DNA from: Deltaproteobacteria bacterium | Lineage (GTDB): Bacteria > Desulfobacterota > Syntrophobacteria > BM002 | NCBI GenBank assembly: GCA_022340905.1 | Contig: JAJDNB010000244.1 | Coordinates: 1-64,000 of the forward strand | Direction of reading: 5' to 3' | DNA: 64,000 bases | Shown: in pieces, positions 1 through 8,202 of the stretch | How the letters are laid out: every line of letters starts with the position of its first letter | Position numbering within the stretch: position 1 is the stretch's first letter | The notes under the pieces: generated by a model | The model's database searches: none | The model's input: only the letters and a program-made list of their open reading frames with translations | Told to the model about the DNA's origin: nothing | Position numbers and translations under genes: made by a program

Positions 1-339
1 GGTCAGAGCAGGAATTATCCCATCCCAGGCAGTGTTGACCGGGACAAACTTGACACCCATGGCTTTGGCCATCTCTTTCGCCATGTCAATGTCGAACCCG
101 ACAAATTCACCCTTTTTGTCTGTCATCTCAAAGGGCATATACCCTGATTCAAACCCGACCTTTAGCTCGCCCTGCTGCAGAATTCCCTCGAGAGTAGATT
201 GCTCAATTAGATCCATGCGAACATTTGTGCTTGCCGGAGCCGCTTTTTCAGCCTGCTGTGGCTGCTGCTGACATCCAACGAAATACAGTGAAATGAGGAG
301 AGCGAAAAGCAATCCGGTTACCTTAAACAAATTCTTCAT
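1..339 (-). CDS. amino-acid ABC transporter substrate-binding lipoprotein (C-terminus outside window)
   Basis: Reading the complement from an ATG at 339 gives a protein beginning MKNLFKVTGLLFALL, a lipoprotein signal peptide ending at a lipobox-like YFVGC (Cys about residue 23), then a short Gln/Ala linker. The mature part reads GELKVGFESGYMPFEM, then GEFVGFDIDMAKEMAKAMG and TAWDGIIPALT, the classic start of family 3 solute-binding proteins (SBP_bac_3) for polar amino acids. GGAGGTG lies 4 bases before the ATG. As a tethered periplasmic protein it should hand its ligand to a permease/ATPase pair, probably encoded beyond the left edge. Only about 113 residues are visible, so the exact substrate cannot be judged. 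Confidence 0.9.
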   Translation of the reverse strand, partial: MKNLFKVTGLLFALLISLYFVGCQQQPQQAEKAAPASTNVRMDLIEQSTLEGILQQGELKVGFESGYMPFEMTDKKGEFVGFDIDMAKEMAKAMGVKFVPVNTAWDGIIPALT

Positions 340-408
340 ACTACACCTCCCATATTGTTATAATTGCCTCCCCACAACCTATGGCCTTCCACTGCAGGTT
401 GGGAGTCG

Positions 409-561
409 TCAGTAAGACTTGCCTTCGTCCAGAAGCTCTTCGATGTTCATCTGGATCTTGCAATCTGGACATTTAGGAATATCTTCTTCTGGGATGTAGA
501 CTATCTGGGTTCGTTTACATTTGGGGCATTTGACCTGGACGGCTTCCCTTTTGTCTCGCAT
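409..561 (-). CDS. small zinc-ribbon protein, 50 aa
   Basis: A 50-residue protein with two CxxC knuckles (KCPKCK near residue 11 and KCPDCK near residue 29), the signature of a one-domain zinc ribbon. An upstream in-frame ATG at 600 would add 13 residues, but AGGAG lies 9 bases before the ATG at 561, so I chose that start. The acidic tail (NIEELLDEGKSY) has no further motif. It lies 107 bases downstream of the DUF167 gene on the same strand and may be the last member of that unit. Function unknown; similar small ribbons can be adaptors or RNA/DNA-binding modules, and nothing here decides between these. Confidence 0.7.
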   Translation of the reverse strand: MRDKREAVQVKCPKCKRTQIVYIPEEDIPKCPDCKIQMNIEELLDEGKSY

Positions 562-668
562 GGTCGGTTTCTCCTGCTCAGGACCTATTACCATAACCAC
601 TAGTGCAGAACAAGAGAGAAAAGTCCTTTGAACCCCATCTTTACCTCAATGCTGGAAGGGTTTTTCGT

Positions 669-971
669 TTACGTTACCTGGAGACGCTCCCGTACTCGAT
701 CTCCTGAAATGCCCAGGACGGCGATGGACTTGTTCTTAGAAGTGGCACCAGATTTGATTGACAGCTGCGCCTGAGGAATCTTCATTTTCTTGGCGAGAAT
801 TTTGAGTAAATGCTTGTTCGCCCCACCCGCCACCGGAGCTGCAGTTATTCGTACCTTGAGAAATTCACCGTGAGGGCCCACCACCTCATCCCGGGAGGCT
901 CGGGTTTGAACCTGCACCTTGATGATTACCCCAGCTTCATTCTCAGTCAAATAGGGAGGCAGCTTGGTCAT
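669..971 (-). CDS. DUF167 (YggU/UPF0235) family protein
   Basis: One hundred residues, the normal size of the YggU family. Family features are visible: KVQVQTRASRDEVVG, then LKVRITAAPVAGGANKHL and the SIKSGATSKNKSIAVLG stretch. The fold is a small alpha/beta domain of unknown biochemical role. In many Desulfobacterota and other bacteria it is encoded near yggT, divIVA-like and cell-envelope genes, as it is here. A 236-base gap holding a degenerate repeat separates it from panC, so it may or may not share that transcript. The start ATG at 971 gives the standard family N-terminus; no strong ribosome-binding site is visible. Confidence 0.88.
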   Translation of the reverse strand: MTKLPPYLTENEAGVIIKVQVQTRASRDEVVGPHGEFLKVRITAAPVAGGANKHLLKILAKKMKIPQAQLSIKSGATSKNKSIAVLGISGDRVRERLQVT

Positions 972-1014
972 TGCGGATTTGGAAATGAGAGAATTAGTTG
1001 ATCAGAAAATTAGT

Positions 1015-1132
1015 TAATTCGTTGAAACCGTTGAAGTCGTCTACCGCAGAGGTCAGAAGTCGGAGATCAGAGATCAGTTTTAACCCTGACCTCAGACCTC
1101 TGATGTCTGACCTCTGAGTTCTACTTGCTGCC
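1015..1132. repeat. degenerate dispersed repeat, family B, copy 1
   Basis: Intergenic stretch made of short near-repeats (GAGGTCAGAAG, GGAGATCAGAGATCAG, CTGACCTCAGACCTCTGA). The same text recurs in inverted orientation at about 10797-10910, including the flanking words AAGTAGAACT and GACTTCAACGG. No coding potential. It fills the gap between panC and the DUF167 gene. Confidence 0.75.
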
Positions 1133-1207
1133 AGCCTGTCCCGCCTGTCCCGAGCTTGCCTCGGGGAGCTTGTCGCGGGGCTGCCACTTGCCCGCAGCTT
1201 GCTACCC

Positions 1208-2056
1208 TTAATCGCTCCATAGCCGCATATTGTCAATCAGTCGTGCTTTACCCACAAATACAGCCATAGCCATCACCGCCTTGGGAGTTACTTCGACTAT
1301 ATCAACCATGGTATCCTCGTCCACCACTTGTACGTACTGAATTTTGCAGTGTGCTTCGGCTTCTATTATCGCCTTAGTTCTGTCTATCAACACCTCAACT
1401 CGACGCTCGCCCTCTTGCACCAGCTCGCGGGCAGCAAGGAGAGAGCGGTAAAGAGCAAGAGCCGATTGCCTCTCGTCTTTGGAAAGATAGGTATTGCGGC
1501 TGCTCATGGCCAGGCCATCGGACTCACGCACAGTGGGGTGAGGAATAATTTCCACTCCCAGATTAAGGTCTTTGCTCAGCCTCTTGACCACCACTGATTG
1601 CTGGAAATCTTTCTCTCCAAAAACTGCCAGATGGGGGCGGACTGCACAAAACAGTTTGGTCACTACCAGGGTCACACCTGAAAAGAAGTCTCTCCGGTAA
1701 CGACCACAAAGATTCTGGCTGAGATGGTCTACCAAAACTCTGGTCTGAAATCCGGATGGATACATCTCTTCAACCTCTGGGGCGAAAATGACATCTACCC
1801 CTAGCTCGCGGCAGAGGTCGAGGTCCCGCCCAAAATCTCGGGGATACTTGTCAAGATCTTCTCCCGGGCTAAACTGGGTTGGATTGACAAATATGCTTAC
1901 GACTACTCGGTCTGCCCGGCGCAAAGCCTCTTTCACCAGGGCGAGGTGCCCCTGGTGCAGGTACCCCATGGTAGGGACAAAGCCGACGGTTCGGCTTTCG
2001 CGGCAGCATTCATCTCGCCACCTGGCCATCTCAGCTGTGGTTCGCAGTATTTCCAT
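1208..2056 (-). CDS. panC: pantothenate synthetase PanC
   Basis: Pantoate--beta-alanine ligase, last step of pantothenate (CoA precursor) synthesis in the cytoplasm. The 282-residue length fits the family. Visible signatures: PTMGYLHQGHLALV with the HxGH nucleotide motif, FVNPTQF, GEKDFQQ, and LAMSSRN, the KMSKS-like element. An in-frame codon at 2089 would add 11 residues (MVGFAYEGSFI) that do not belong to the family; the ATG at 2056 begins MEILRT and has AAGGG 9 bases upstream. It follows the divIVA-like gene after 133 bases on the same strand. Confidence 0.96.
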   Translation of the reverse strand: MEILRTTAEMARWRDECCRESRTVGFVPTMGYLHQGHLALVKEALRRADRVVVSIFVNPTQFSPGEDLDKYPRDFGRDLDLCRELGVDVIFAPEVEEMYPSGFQTRVLVDHLSQNLCGRYRRDFFSGVTLVVTKLFCAVRPHLAVFGEKDFQQSVVVKRLSKDLNLGVEIIPHPTVRESDGLAMSSRNTYLSKDERQSALALYRSLLAARELVQEGERRVEVLIDRTKAIIEAEAHCKIQYVQVVDEDTMVDIVEVTPKAVMAMAVFVGKARLIDNMRLWSD

Positions 2057-2189
2057 GATAAAGGACCCTTCGTAGGCGAAGCCAACCATTGGAGATTGGG
2101 GACAAAGATAAAGTCTGAACAGACAGGCGTACTTCTGAAGATGGGAAGAAAAATATGACCTTCTTGGTTTAGAGGGAAGACAATCGACT

Positions 2190-2693
2190 TTATGGTTTGG
2201 TAAAGAACTTCAGTTTGCTTTCCAGATCTTCCGCCTCGGCCTCCTCCTCTTTCTGCATGTCAAGCATTTTCTGGTATGTCTCGATGGTAGCGCGTATTTT
2301 TAATTCAAATTGGGTCCGCTGTCTCTTGAGCTCAGCTATATCCTCGTGAATCTGGGCCAATCGGTTATGGGCATTGTTCAGTATGCGCTCTGCCTTAACC
2401 TCGGCTTCAGAGACCAGGAGCTTTGACTCTTTCTGAGCATTAACCTTCATTTGCTCCACAGTCTTCTGCGCACTAATGAGAGTATTCTTCAACGTTTGTT
2501 CCCGATCACGGTGTTCTCCGAGTTGCCTCTCCTTTTCTCCCACCTCCTGCTTTAATTCGTCTATCTCTTTGCGCAAGCCACTCAGCTGATCTGCAACTTT
2601 TTGCAGAAAGGCCTCGACCTCCTTGGGATCCAACCCCTTAAAGAACCTGAGGCGAAACTGCTTTTGCTGAATTTCGAGAGGGCTCAGTAACAT
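2190..2693 (-). CDS. DivIVA-domain coiled-coil protein
   Basis: The N-terminus (LSPLEIQQKQFRLRFFKGLDPKEVEAFLQ) is the DivIVA/GpsB membrane-binding crossed-turn motif, followed by a long heptad-rich coiled coil from about residue 30 to 150. Family members sense negatively curved membrane and scaffold division or growth proteins; in Gram-negative Desulfobacterota the role is not established. It lies between yggT and panC, a common order in this phylum. Length 167 aa is typical. The start ATG follows yggT by 51 bases, so the two are probably co-transcribed. Confidence 0.9.
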   Translation of the reverse strand: MLLSPLEIQQKQFRLRFFKGLDPKEVEAFLQKVADQLSGLRKEIDELKQEVGEKERQLGEHRDREQTLKNTLISAQKTVEQMKVNAQKESKLLVSEAEVKAERILNNAHNRLAQIHEDIAELKRQRTQFELKIRATIETYQKMLDMQKEEEAEAEDLESKLKFFTKP

Positions 2694-2744
2694 TGCTGAC
2701 TCCTGTGTTAGGGCTATCTAAGGCGACATCCTCCAACCTTCTTG

Positions 2745-3047
2745 TTAGTGGACAAACTGTCTAGCCAGATCATGAAGCGAAGCGACCAGAAATCTTTGCA
2801 AAAATATGATGGCCAAAATCACTATTACGGGTGAAAAATCAATACCTCCAAAAGAAAGAGGTAGACGGCGTCTTATGGCTAAGAGAACCGGATCGGTAAT
2901 ACTGTAAAGAAAACGGACGATTGGATTGTATGGATCCGGGTTGACCCACGATATGACTGCTCTGGCAATAATAATCCACATGTAGAGATTGAGAACAAGT
3001 CCAATAACACTCGCCAAGGCCACCAACAAATTGCCCATTACAAACAT
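2745..3047 (-). CDS. YggT family integral membrane protein
   Basis: One hundred residues with two hydrophobic blocks (residues 8-35 and 68-90) around the family core RAVISWVNPDPYNPIVRFLY and TDPVLLAIRRRLP, diagnostic of YggT. Such proteins sit in the cytoplasmic membrane and are often near division or osmotic-stress genes; molecular function is unsettled. AGGAAA lies about 5-8 bases before the ATG at 3047; an ATG at 3038 is a second possible start. A sigma-70-like promoter is predicted upstream at 3084-3112. Confidence 0.9.
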   Translation of the reverse strand: MFVMGNLLVALASVIGLVLNLYMWIIIARAVISWVNPDPYNPIVRFLYSITDPVLLAIRRRLPLSFGGIDFSPVIVILAIIFLQRFLVASLHDLARQFVH

Positions 3048-3083
3048 TCATATTTCCTTTCAGCCTTCCTTCTTGCCAAGGCA

Positions 3084-3112
3084 ACATTATCTCGATTTCC
3101 TTACCCTGTCAA
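3084..3112 (-). promoter_or_regulatory. predicted sigma-70 promoter for yggT operon
   Basis: On the minus strand TTGACA (3112-3107) is a perfect -35 box. A -10 candidate GATAAT (3091-3086) follows after 15 bases, or TAATGT (3089-3084) after 17. It lies about 40 bases before the yggT start. Confidence 0.55.
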
Positions 3113-3418
3113 GAAAAATCCCTTATTTTCAAGAAGATAAACGTTTAGCACCTCTCGAGGCAGTTCGGGCGCATTGACATTTATGAAACCATCTTTGATA
3201 ATGACCAGCGTGCCTTTATCCCGGGTGCCCATCCGCAAACACAATCATCTAGTTCCCCTTGACAGGGGAGGGGAAAGGGACGGAGTTTCCAGATGGACAC
3301 CAATTACGGAATTACGAAGCGGCAACCTCCGCATAATGTACCTAGCAATTCTCGTACCCAAACCTTGTGCAACGGCACCTTCAGTTCTGATTTTACCTGT
3401 TAAGAGAGGGAGATAACT
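3113..3418. other. intergenic region between divergent yggT and proC
   Basis: About 300 bases with no convincing gene. An open frame at 3174-3416 lacks a ribosome-binding site and any recognisable domain. A CCCCTTGACAGGGGAGG hairpin-like word occurs near 3255. The proC leader must lie here but no clear -35/-10 pair was found. Confidence 0.5.
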
Positions 3419-4234
3419 ATGGTTGGTTCCAAAAAAATAGGACTTATCGGCGGAGGGAATATGGGCGAAGCCCTAATCAAAGGGCTATTGCAGTCCGGTC
3501 ATTTCGACACCAGCCAGATAACCGTAAGTGACATAAGCCGGGATCGACTCACCTATCTCCAGGAAAATTACCAGGTGTCAACCGTTAGCGACAACGGCAA
3601 GGTTGCCCGGGCTGCGGATGTAATTGTCCTCGCCGTCAAACCACAGCAGATGGGGGATGTCCTGGCCGAAATCCATGGGCAGGTTCAACACCTGCCTCTA
3701 GTAATTTCCATCGCAGCTGGGGTCACCATTGCCGCTATTGAGCAGGTACTCGGCGAGGCAGTACCTGTGGTCAGGGTTATGCCCAACACTCCTGCACTGG
3801 TCTTGACCGGAGCTACTGCAATTACCGGAGGGGCACATGCAAGTAGCGATCACCTTGCCACGGCCAGGATGCTCTTTGAATCAGTGGGACTGGTTGTCGA
3901 AGTGGACGAATCCCACATGGATGCAGTCACTGGCTTGAGTGGCAGTGGGCCCGCCTATGTCTACCTATTCATTGAGGCTCTAACAGATGGTGGCGTCTTG
4001 ATGGGCTTACCTCGCCCGGTTGCCCGGGCCTTGGCGGTGCAGACCACAATGGGTGCTGCCAAGCTTGCGGCCAGTAGCGACAACCATCTCGCTGCCCTCA
4101 AGGACCAGATTACTTCTCCTGGTGGTACAACCATTCACGGTTTGGCTGTCTTGGAAAGCGAAGGGATGCGGGGAATGCTCATGGAAGCAGTGGAGGCGGC
4201 AACTCAGCGAGCTAGGAAACTGGGCAAGGGATAA
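3419..4234 (+). CDS. proC: pyrroline-5-carboxylate reductase ProC
   Basis: NAD(P)H-dependent reduction of 1-pyrroline-5-carboxylate, last step of proline synthesis. The N-terminal Rossmann motif GLIGGGNMGEAL (residues 8-19) binds the cofactor; VVRVMPNTPALV and GLSGSGPAYVYLFIEAL are family hallmarks, and the C-terminal signature around TSPGGTTIHGLAVLE is intact. Length 271 aa is normal. GGGAG precedes the ATG by 7 bases. It is the only plus-strand gene among minus-strand housekeeping genes. Confidence 0.96.
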   Translation: MVGSKKIGLIGGGNMGEALIKGLLQSGHFDTSQITVSDISRDRLTYLQENYQVSTVSDNGKVARAADVIVLAVKPQQMGDVLAEIHGQVQHLPLVISIAAGVTIAAIEQVLGEAVPVVRVMPNTPALVLTGATAITGGAHASSDHLATARMLFESVGLVVEVDESHMDAVTGLSGSGPAYVYLFIEALTDGGVLMGLPRPVARALAVQTTMGAAKLAASSDNHLAALKDQITSPGGTTIHGLAVLESEGMRGMLMEAVEAATQRARKLGKG

Positions 4235-4317
4235 TAACAGAGCTCCCAAACCCATCTATCGTTCAATCGTGGTCATTTGCCTCTGGCGTCATTCGGGCTG
4301 GCGCCCGTCATCTTGGG

Positions 4318-4395
4318 GCAAAGGGCATGGGGCATAGAGCATAGGGTAAAATAGTAAGTTTGCTTGCCCCATGCTCCTTGCTCCTCGCTCCATGC
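4318..4395. repeat. degenerate dispersed repeat, family C, with hairpin
   Basis: AAGGGCATGGGGCATAGAGC is followed about 30 bases later by TTGCCCCATGCTCC, so GCATGGGGCA can pair with TGCCCCATGC. Related words (GGCATAGAGCATG) recur at 10723-10740 and 10974-11001. It lies between the convergent ends of proC and nadC and could stop transcription, although no T-run follows. Confidence 0.6.
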
Positions 4396-4519
4396 TAAAT
4401 GACAGCGCAGCGTATTGACGGCCACGGTTAGTGGCCAAATGACCTAATGAATTATGGTTGCTCACTGGAGTATGCGTAGTTCTTATGCAGCGGACCGCAA
4501 CCAAGCGACAACTGACCGC

Positions 4520-5356
4520 CTAGGCCGGCTGGATCTCCATACTCATATCGACCGCGCGAGCTGAATGGGTTAGGGCTCCAACTGATATCAAATCTACCCC
4601 TGTAGCAGCTATCTCACCGACATTCTCCAGGGTAATTCCACCGGAGGCCTCGAGAGGGATTTTGCCTTTGGTTCTCCGCACTGCTGCAGCCATGGTGTGT
4701 AGGTCCATGTTGTCCAACATCACTACATGAGCACCTGCAGCTATTGCCTCGTCAAGTTGCTCCAGGGTCTCCACCTCCACTTCCACCCTAAAAGTGTGCG
4801 AACTGCTATCCAAAGCCGCCTGAAGCGCCTTTCTAATGGATCCCGCTGCCACGATGTGATTGTCTTTGATGAGCACCCCGTCGTAGAGTCCGAAACGGTG
4901 ATTGTAGCCCCCTCCTAAGCGAACCGCAGCCTTCTCTAACAAGCGATATCCCGGAGTGGTCTTGCGGGTGTCCAAAATACGGGCCCTGGTTCCCTTTACC
5001 TTGTCAACAAAAGCATTGGTAAGTGTGGCGATACCGGAAAGTCTCTGCAGAAAATTGAGCGCCGTCCGTTCTGCCGCGAGGATGGCTGCTAAATCGCCCG
5101 TCACCTCCAAGAGAGTATCTCCCTCATTAGCGCGGCTCCCATCTTTCAGGGGAATATGAACCTGCAACTCTCTGTTAACAGCCCAGAAGACCTGTCTCGC
5201 CACATCGATACCGGCAAGCACCAGTGGCTCTTTGGCCACAATCCGCCCCTCGCCCTGAGCCCCTGGTGACACCGTACATGAAGTGGTTATATCGCCACTG
5301 CCTATGTCCTCCTCAAGTGCTGTTCGAATTAGTATTTCCAATTCGGCAGATAGCAA
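4520..5356 (-). CDS. nadC: nicotinate-nucleotide pyrophosphorylase NadC
   Basis: Quinolinate phosphoribosyltransferase of NAD synthesis. Length 278 aa fits. Signatures: EEDIGSGDITT near the N-terminus, ERTALNFLQRLSGIAT, the active-site stretch ILDTRKTTPGYR, GGGYNHRFGLYDGVLIKDNH, and EASGGITLENV near the C-terminus. The start is a TTG at 5356, three bases after the valS stop, with GGGGG 7 bases upstream inside the end of valS. The tight spacing suggests translation coupled to valS. Confidence 0.95.
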   Translation of the reverse strand: MLSAELEILIRTALEEDIGSGDITTSCTVSPGAQGEGRIVAKEPLVLAGIDVARQVFWAVNRELQVHIPLKDGSRANEGDTLLEVTGDLAAILAAERTALNFLQRLSGIATLTNAFVDKVKGTRARILDTRKTTPGYRLLEKAAVRLGGGYNHRFGLYDGVLIKDNHIVAAGSIRKALQAALDSSSHTFRVEVEVETLEQLDEAIAAGAHVVMLDNMDLHTMAAAVRRTKGKIPLEASGGITLENVGEIAATGVDLISVGALTHSARAVDMSMEIQPA

Positions 5357-5359
5357 ACC

Positions 5360-8014
5360 TCAGCCCCCATTACTGATTTTTGTGAGCCTCTCGAGCTGCC
5401 TTTGGAGCTTATTCAGTTTGTCTCCCAGCCGTTCGAATTTGTCTCGCTCCTTGGACACCACATCTTCAGGTGCCCGGTCGAGAAATTCTTTGTTGGCCAA
5501 TTTTTTCTTGGATCGGGCGAGTTCAGGCTCTAATTTACTTATTTCCTTTTGCAGCCTCTGACTTTCATCCGTGAAGTCTAAAACGTGCTCGAGGGGCACG
5601 AACAGTTCAAGCTCTCTTACCACAGCGGATGCCGCCACCCTAGGCCGTTTTCCATCCTTGTGCATCTCTAGGCCCGATAGTCTGGCAAGATCTTTTACAT
5701 AGTGACCATGAGTTTGGACTATACCTGTAAGGTGATCTGGGCCAAAAACCACTGCATCCACCTGAGCGGCCGGGGCAATATTCATTTCTCCCCGGATATT
5801 GCGGATAGCCGTGGTCACATCCATTACCACTGCCATCTGCTCTTCCGCCTGACGATCAACAAGGGATTCATCCGGCCTAGGAAAATCTGCTACCATAATG
5901 CTCCCCTCGCTATTGGGCAGATGGTGCCACAACTCCTCAGTAACATATGGCATAAAAGGATGAAGCAGCCGCAAAACTGAGGAGAGTCCATAAAGGAGAA
6001 ATTGCTGAGTTTCCATGCGTTCCTTGTGGTTATCCCCGTAGAGAGCCGGCTTTACCATCTCAAGATACCAGTCACAGAACTCGTGCCAGGTGAACTGGTA
6101 TATTAGGCTGGCGGCATCATTGAAATAATAGGATTCCAACGCCTCGTTGACCTTGCGGGAGATCTCTTGAAGCCGACTCAGCATCCAGCGGTCCGCTAAG
6201 CTTTTCGCCTCGGGCAATGCCCCTTCGAATACCACTCCCCCCACATTCATTAGAGTGAAACGGCTGGCATTCCAAATTTTATTGACAAAATGCCGGTACC
6301 CCTCAATCCTCTCTTCTGAAAGTCGTATATCTCTACCCTGGGCTGCGAAGGCCGCCAGGGTAAAACGAAAGGCGTCCGTGCCATAGCGGTCCATAATAAC
6401 CAATGGATCAATCACATTCCCCTTGGACTTACTCATTTTCATGCCCTCGGCATCTCTGACCAGGGCGTGAATGTAGACGTCCCGAAATGGCACATCTTTC
6501 ATGAAGTGCAAGCCCATCATCATCATTCGTGCCACCCAGAAAAAGAGTATGTCGAAACCAGTCACCAGCACCGAGGTGGGGTAAAAGGTTTTAAGTTCTG
6601 GTGTTTGTTCCGGCCACCCCATGGTAGAAAAAGGCCATAGGGCGGAACTGAACCAGGTATCGAGAACATCGTTATCCTGAACTAGGTTGCTGTTATTGCA
6701 CCGGCTGCATTTTTCCGGGTCCTCCATGGCAACCAAAACTTCGCCGCAATCCTCACAATACCAGGCAGGAATGCGGTGTCCCCACCAGATTTGTCTTGAT
6801 ATACACCAGTCCTCGATGTTCTCCAGCCAGTCGAAGTAGTTCTTCTCCCACATTTCAGGGATTATGCGGGTTTTTCCCTCATGCACCGCGGTCATGGAAG
6901 CCTCGGCAATTTGCTTCACCGATACAAACCATTGCTCGGACAGGGTTGGTTCGATGATTGTCTTACAGCGATAACAGTGTCCCACCCGATGCAGGTAGTC
7001 TTCAACTTTAAGGAGAAATCCCTGTTCCTTAAGATCTGCAACTATCTTTTCACGACATTCGTCGCGATCTAGACCCATATAGGGACCGGCCTCCTCATTC
7101 ATTAGGCCTTGATCATCCATAACCCTGATTGGCGGCAACCCGTGTCTTTGACCGATTTCGAAATCGTGAGGGTCATGAGCTGGCGTTACTTTGAGAGTGC
7201 CGGAGCCGAAATCCATCTCGACATATTGATCAGCTACTACGGGTAGCTCCCGGTTCAATAGGGGCAGCACTACTGTCTTTCCAACAAACTCTCGGTAGCG
7301 CTCATCTTCCGGGTGCACTGCCACGCCCGTATCTCCGAGCATGGTCTCTGGGCGAGTGGTAACCACCACCAGACCATCTCTCCCATCCGGGGAAGGATAG
7401 CGGATATGGTAGAGTCGACCCTGCCTTTCTTCTGCCTCAACCTCTAGGTTGGCCAGAGCGGTTATGCAGCGTGGACACCAGTTGATAATACGTAGGCCCC
7501 GATAAATCAGACCTTCGTGGTAGAGGGAAGCGAAAACTAGTCGCACTGCTTTAGAAAGGCCCTCATCCATGGTGAAACGCTCTCTACTCCAGTCACAGCT
7601 GGCTCCCAACCTTTTGAGTTGGTTGATGATTTTGCCTCCGTAGAGCTCGCGCCATTGCCACACTCTTTCTATAAATTTCTCTCTTCCCAATTCGTGCCTA
7701 TCCAACCCTTCTTCCGCCAGTTGGCGCTCCACTACGTTCTGAGTGGCAATGCCGGCGTGGTCAGTTCCCGGCATCCAGAGGACATTGTCTCCAAGCATCC
7801 GTCTGTATCGGCAGAGAATATCCTGGAGGGTGTTATTGAGGGCATGACCCATATGCAAGTCACCTGTGACGTTTGGCGGAGGGATCACAATGGAATAGGC
7901 CGGAGCACTGCTGTTTTCATCAGCCCGGAATAAACCCTGTTCCTCCCAAAACTTGTACCATTTTTCCTCCACCTTTGCAGGCTCGTATGCTTTGGGTAGC
8001 AATGTGTTCTTCAT
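5360..8014 (-). CDS. valS: valyl-tRNA synthetase ValS
   Basis: Charges tRNA-Val. Class I synthetase of 884 aa, the usual bacterial size. HIGH-type motif GDLHMGHALNN near residue 52, TDHAGIATQNVVE, editing domain (TTRPETMLGDTGVAV, KVTPAHDPHDFEIG), zinc-type cysteines (CEDCG, CSRC), catalytic KMSKSKGNVIDP near residue 528, and the C-terminal coiled coil ending in a heptad-rich tail (LEPELARSKKKLANKEF). Start ATG at 8014 gives MKNTLLPKAYEP, the expected N-terminus. It leads the valS-nadC unit. Confidence 0.98.
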   Translation of the reverse strand: MKNTLLPKAYEPAKVEEKWYKFWEEQGLFRADENSSAPAYSIVIPPPNVTGDLHMGHALNNTLQDILCRYRRMLGDNVLWMPGTDHAGIATQNVVERQLAEEGLDRHELGREKFIERVWQWRELYGGKIINQLKRLGASCDWSRERFTMDEGLSKAVRLVFASLYHEGLIYRGLRIINWCPRCITALANLEVEAEERQGRLYHIRYPSPDGRDGLVVVTTRPETMLGDTGVAVHPEDERYREFVGKTVVLPLLNRELPVVADQYVEMDFGSGTLKVTPAHDPHDFEIGQRHGLPPIRVMDDQGLMNEEAGPYMGLDRDECREKIVADLKEQGFLLKVEDYLHRVGHCYRCKTIIEPTLSEQWFVSVKQIAEASMTAVHEGKTRIIPEMWEKNYFDWLENIEDWCISRQIWWGHRIPAWYCEDCGEVLVAMEDPEKCSRCNNSNLVQDNDVLDTWFSSALWPFSTMGWPEQTPELKTFYPTSVLVTGFDILFFWVARMMMMGLHFMKDVPFRDVYIHALVRDAEGMKMSKSKGNVIDPLVIMDRYGTDAFRFTLAAFAAQGRDIRLSEERIEGYRHFVNKIWNASRFTLMNVGGVVFEGALPEAKSLADRWMLSRLQEISRKVNEALESYYFNDAASLIYQFTWHEFCDWYLEMVKPALYGDNHKERMETQQFLLYGLSSVLRLLHPFMPYVTEELWHHLPNSEGSIMVADFPRPDESLVDRQAEEQMAVVMDVTTAIRNIRGEMNIAPAAQVDAVVFGPDHLTGIVQTHGHYVKDLARLSGLEMHKDGKRPRVAASAVVRELELFVPLEHVLDFTDESQRLQKEISKLEPELARSKKKLANKEFLDRAPEDVVSKERDKFERLGDKLNKLQRQLERLTKISNGG

Positions 8015-8137
8015 AACCGTAATCCTTCTTGAACCTCCCGCTGTCTGTAGTCCGTAGTCTTTGGAAAGTTGTCCCTGTCTGGCAATTATAATCCTTGATT
8101 CGAAGATTATCTTTTATCACGGACCACAGGCATCGGG

Positions 8138-8173
8138 CAAAAGAAAATGGGGATTATGCACATAACCCCCATT
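8138..8173 (-). terminator. Rho-independent terminator of the acidic repeat gene
   Basis: Read on the minus strand, AATGGGGGTTATG pairs with CATAATCCCCATT (13 bp, one G-T pair, 2-base loop between arms) and is followed by TTCTTTT. It starts about 30 bases after the stop codon at 8203. Confidence 0.8.
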
Positions 8174-8202
8174 CATAACCCGCCAATAGTCGCGGGATTT
8201 GA

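Noticed and set aside
3174-3416. 80-codon frame before proC
   Set aside because: No ribosome-binding site or family; composition of an intergenic spacer.
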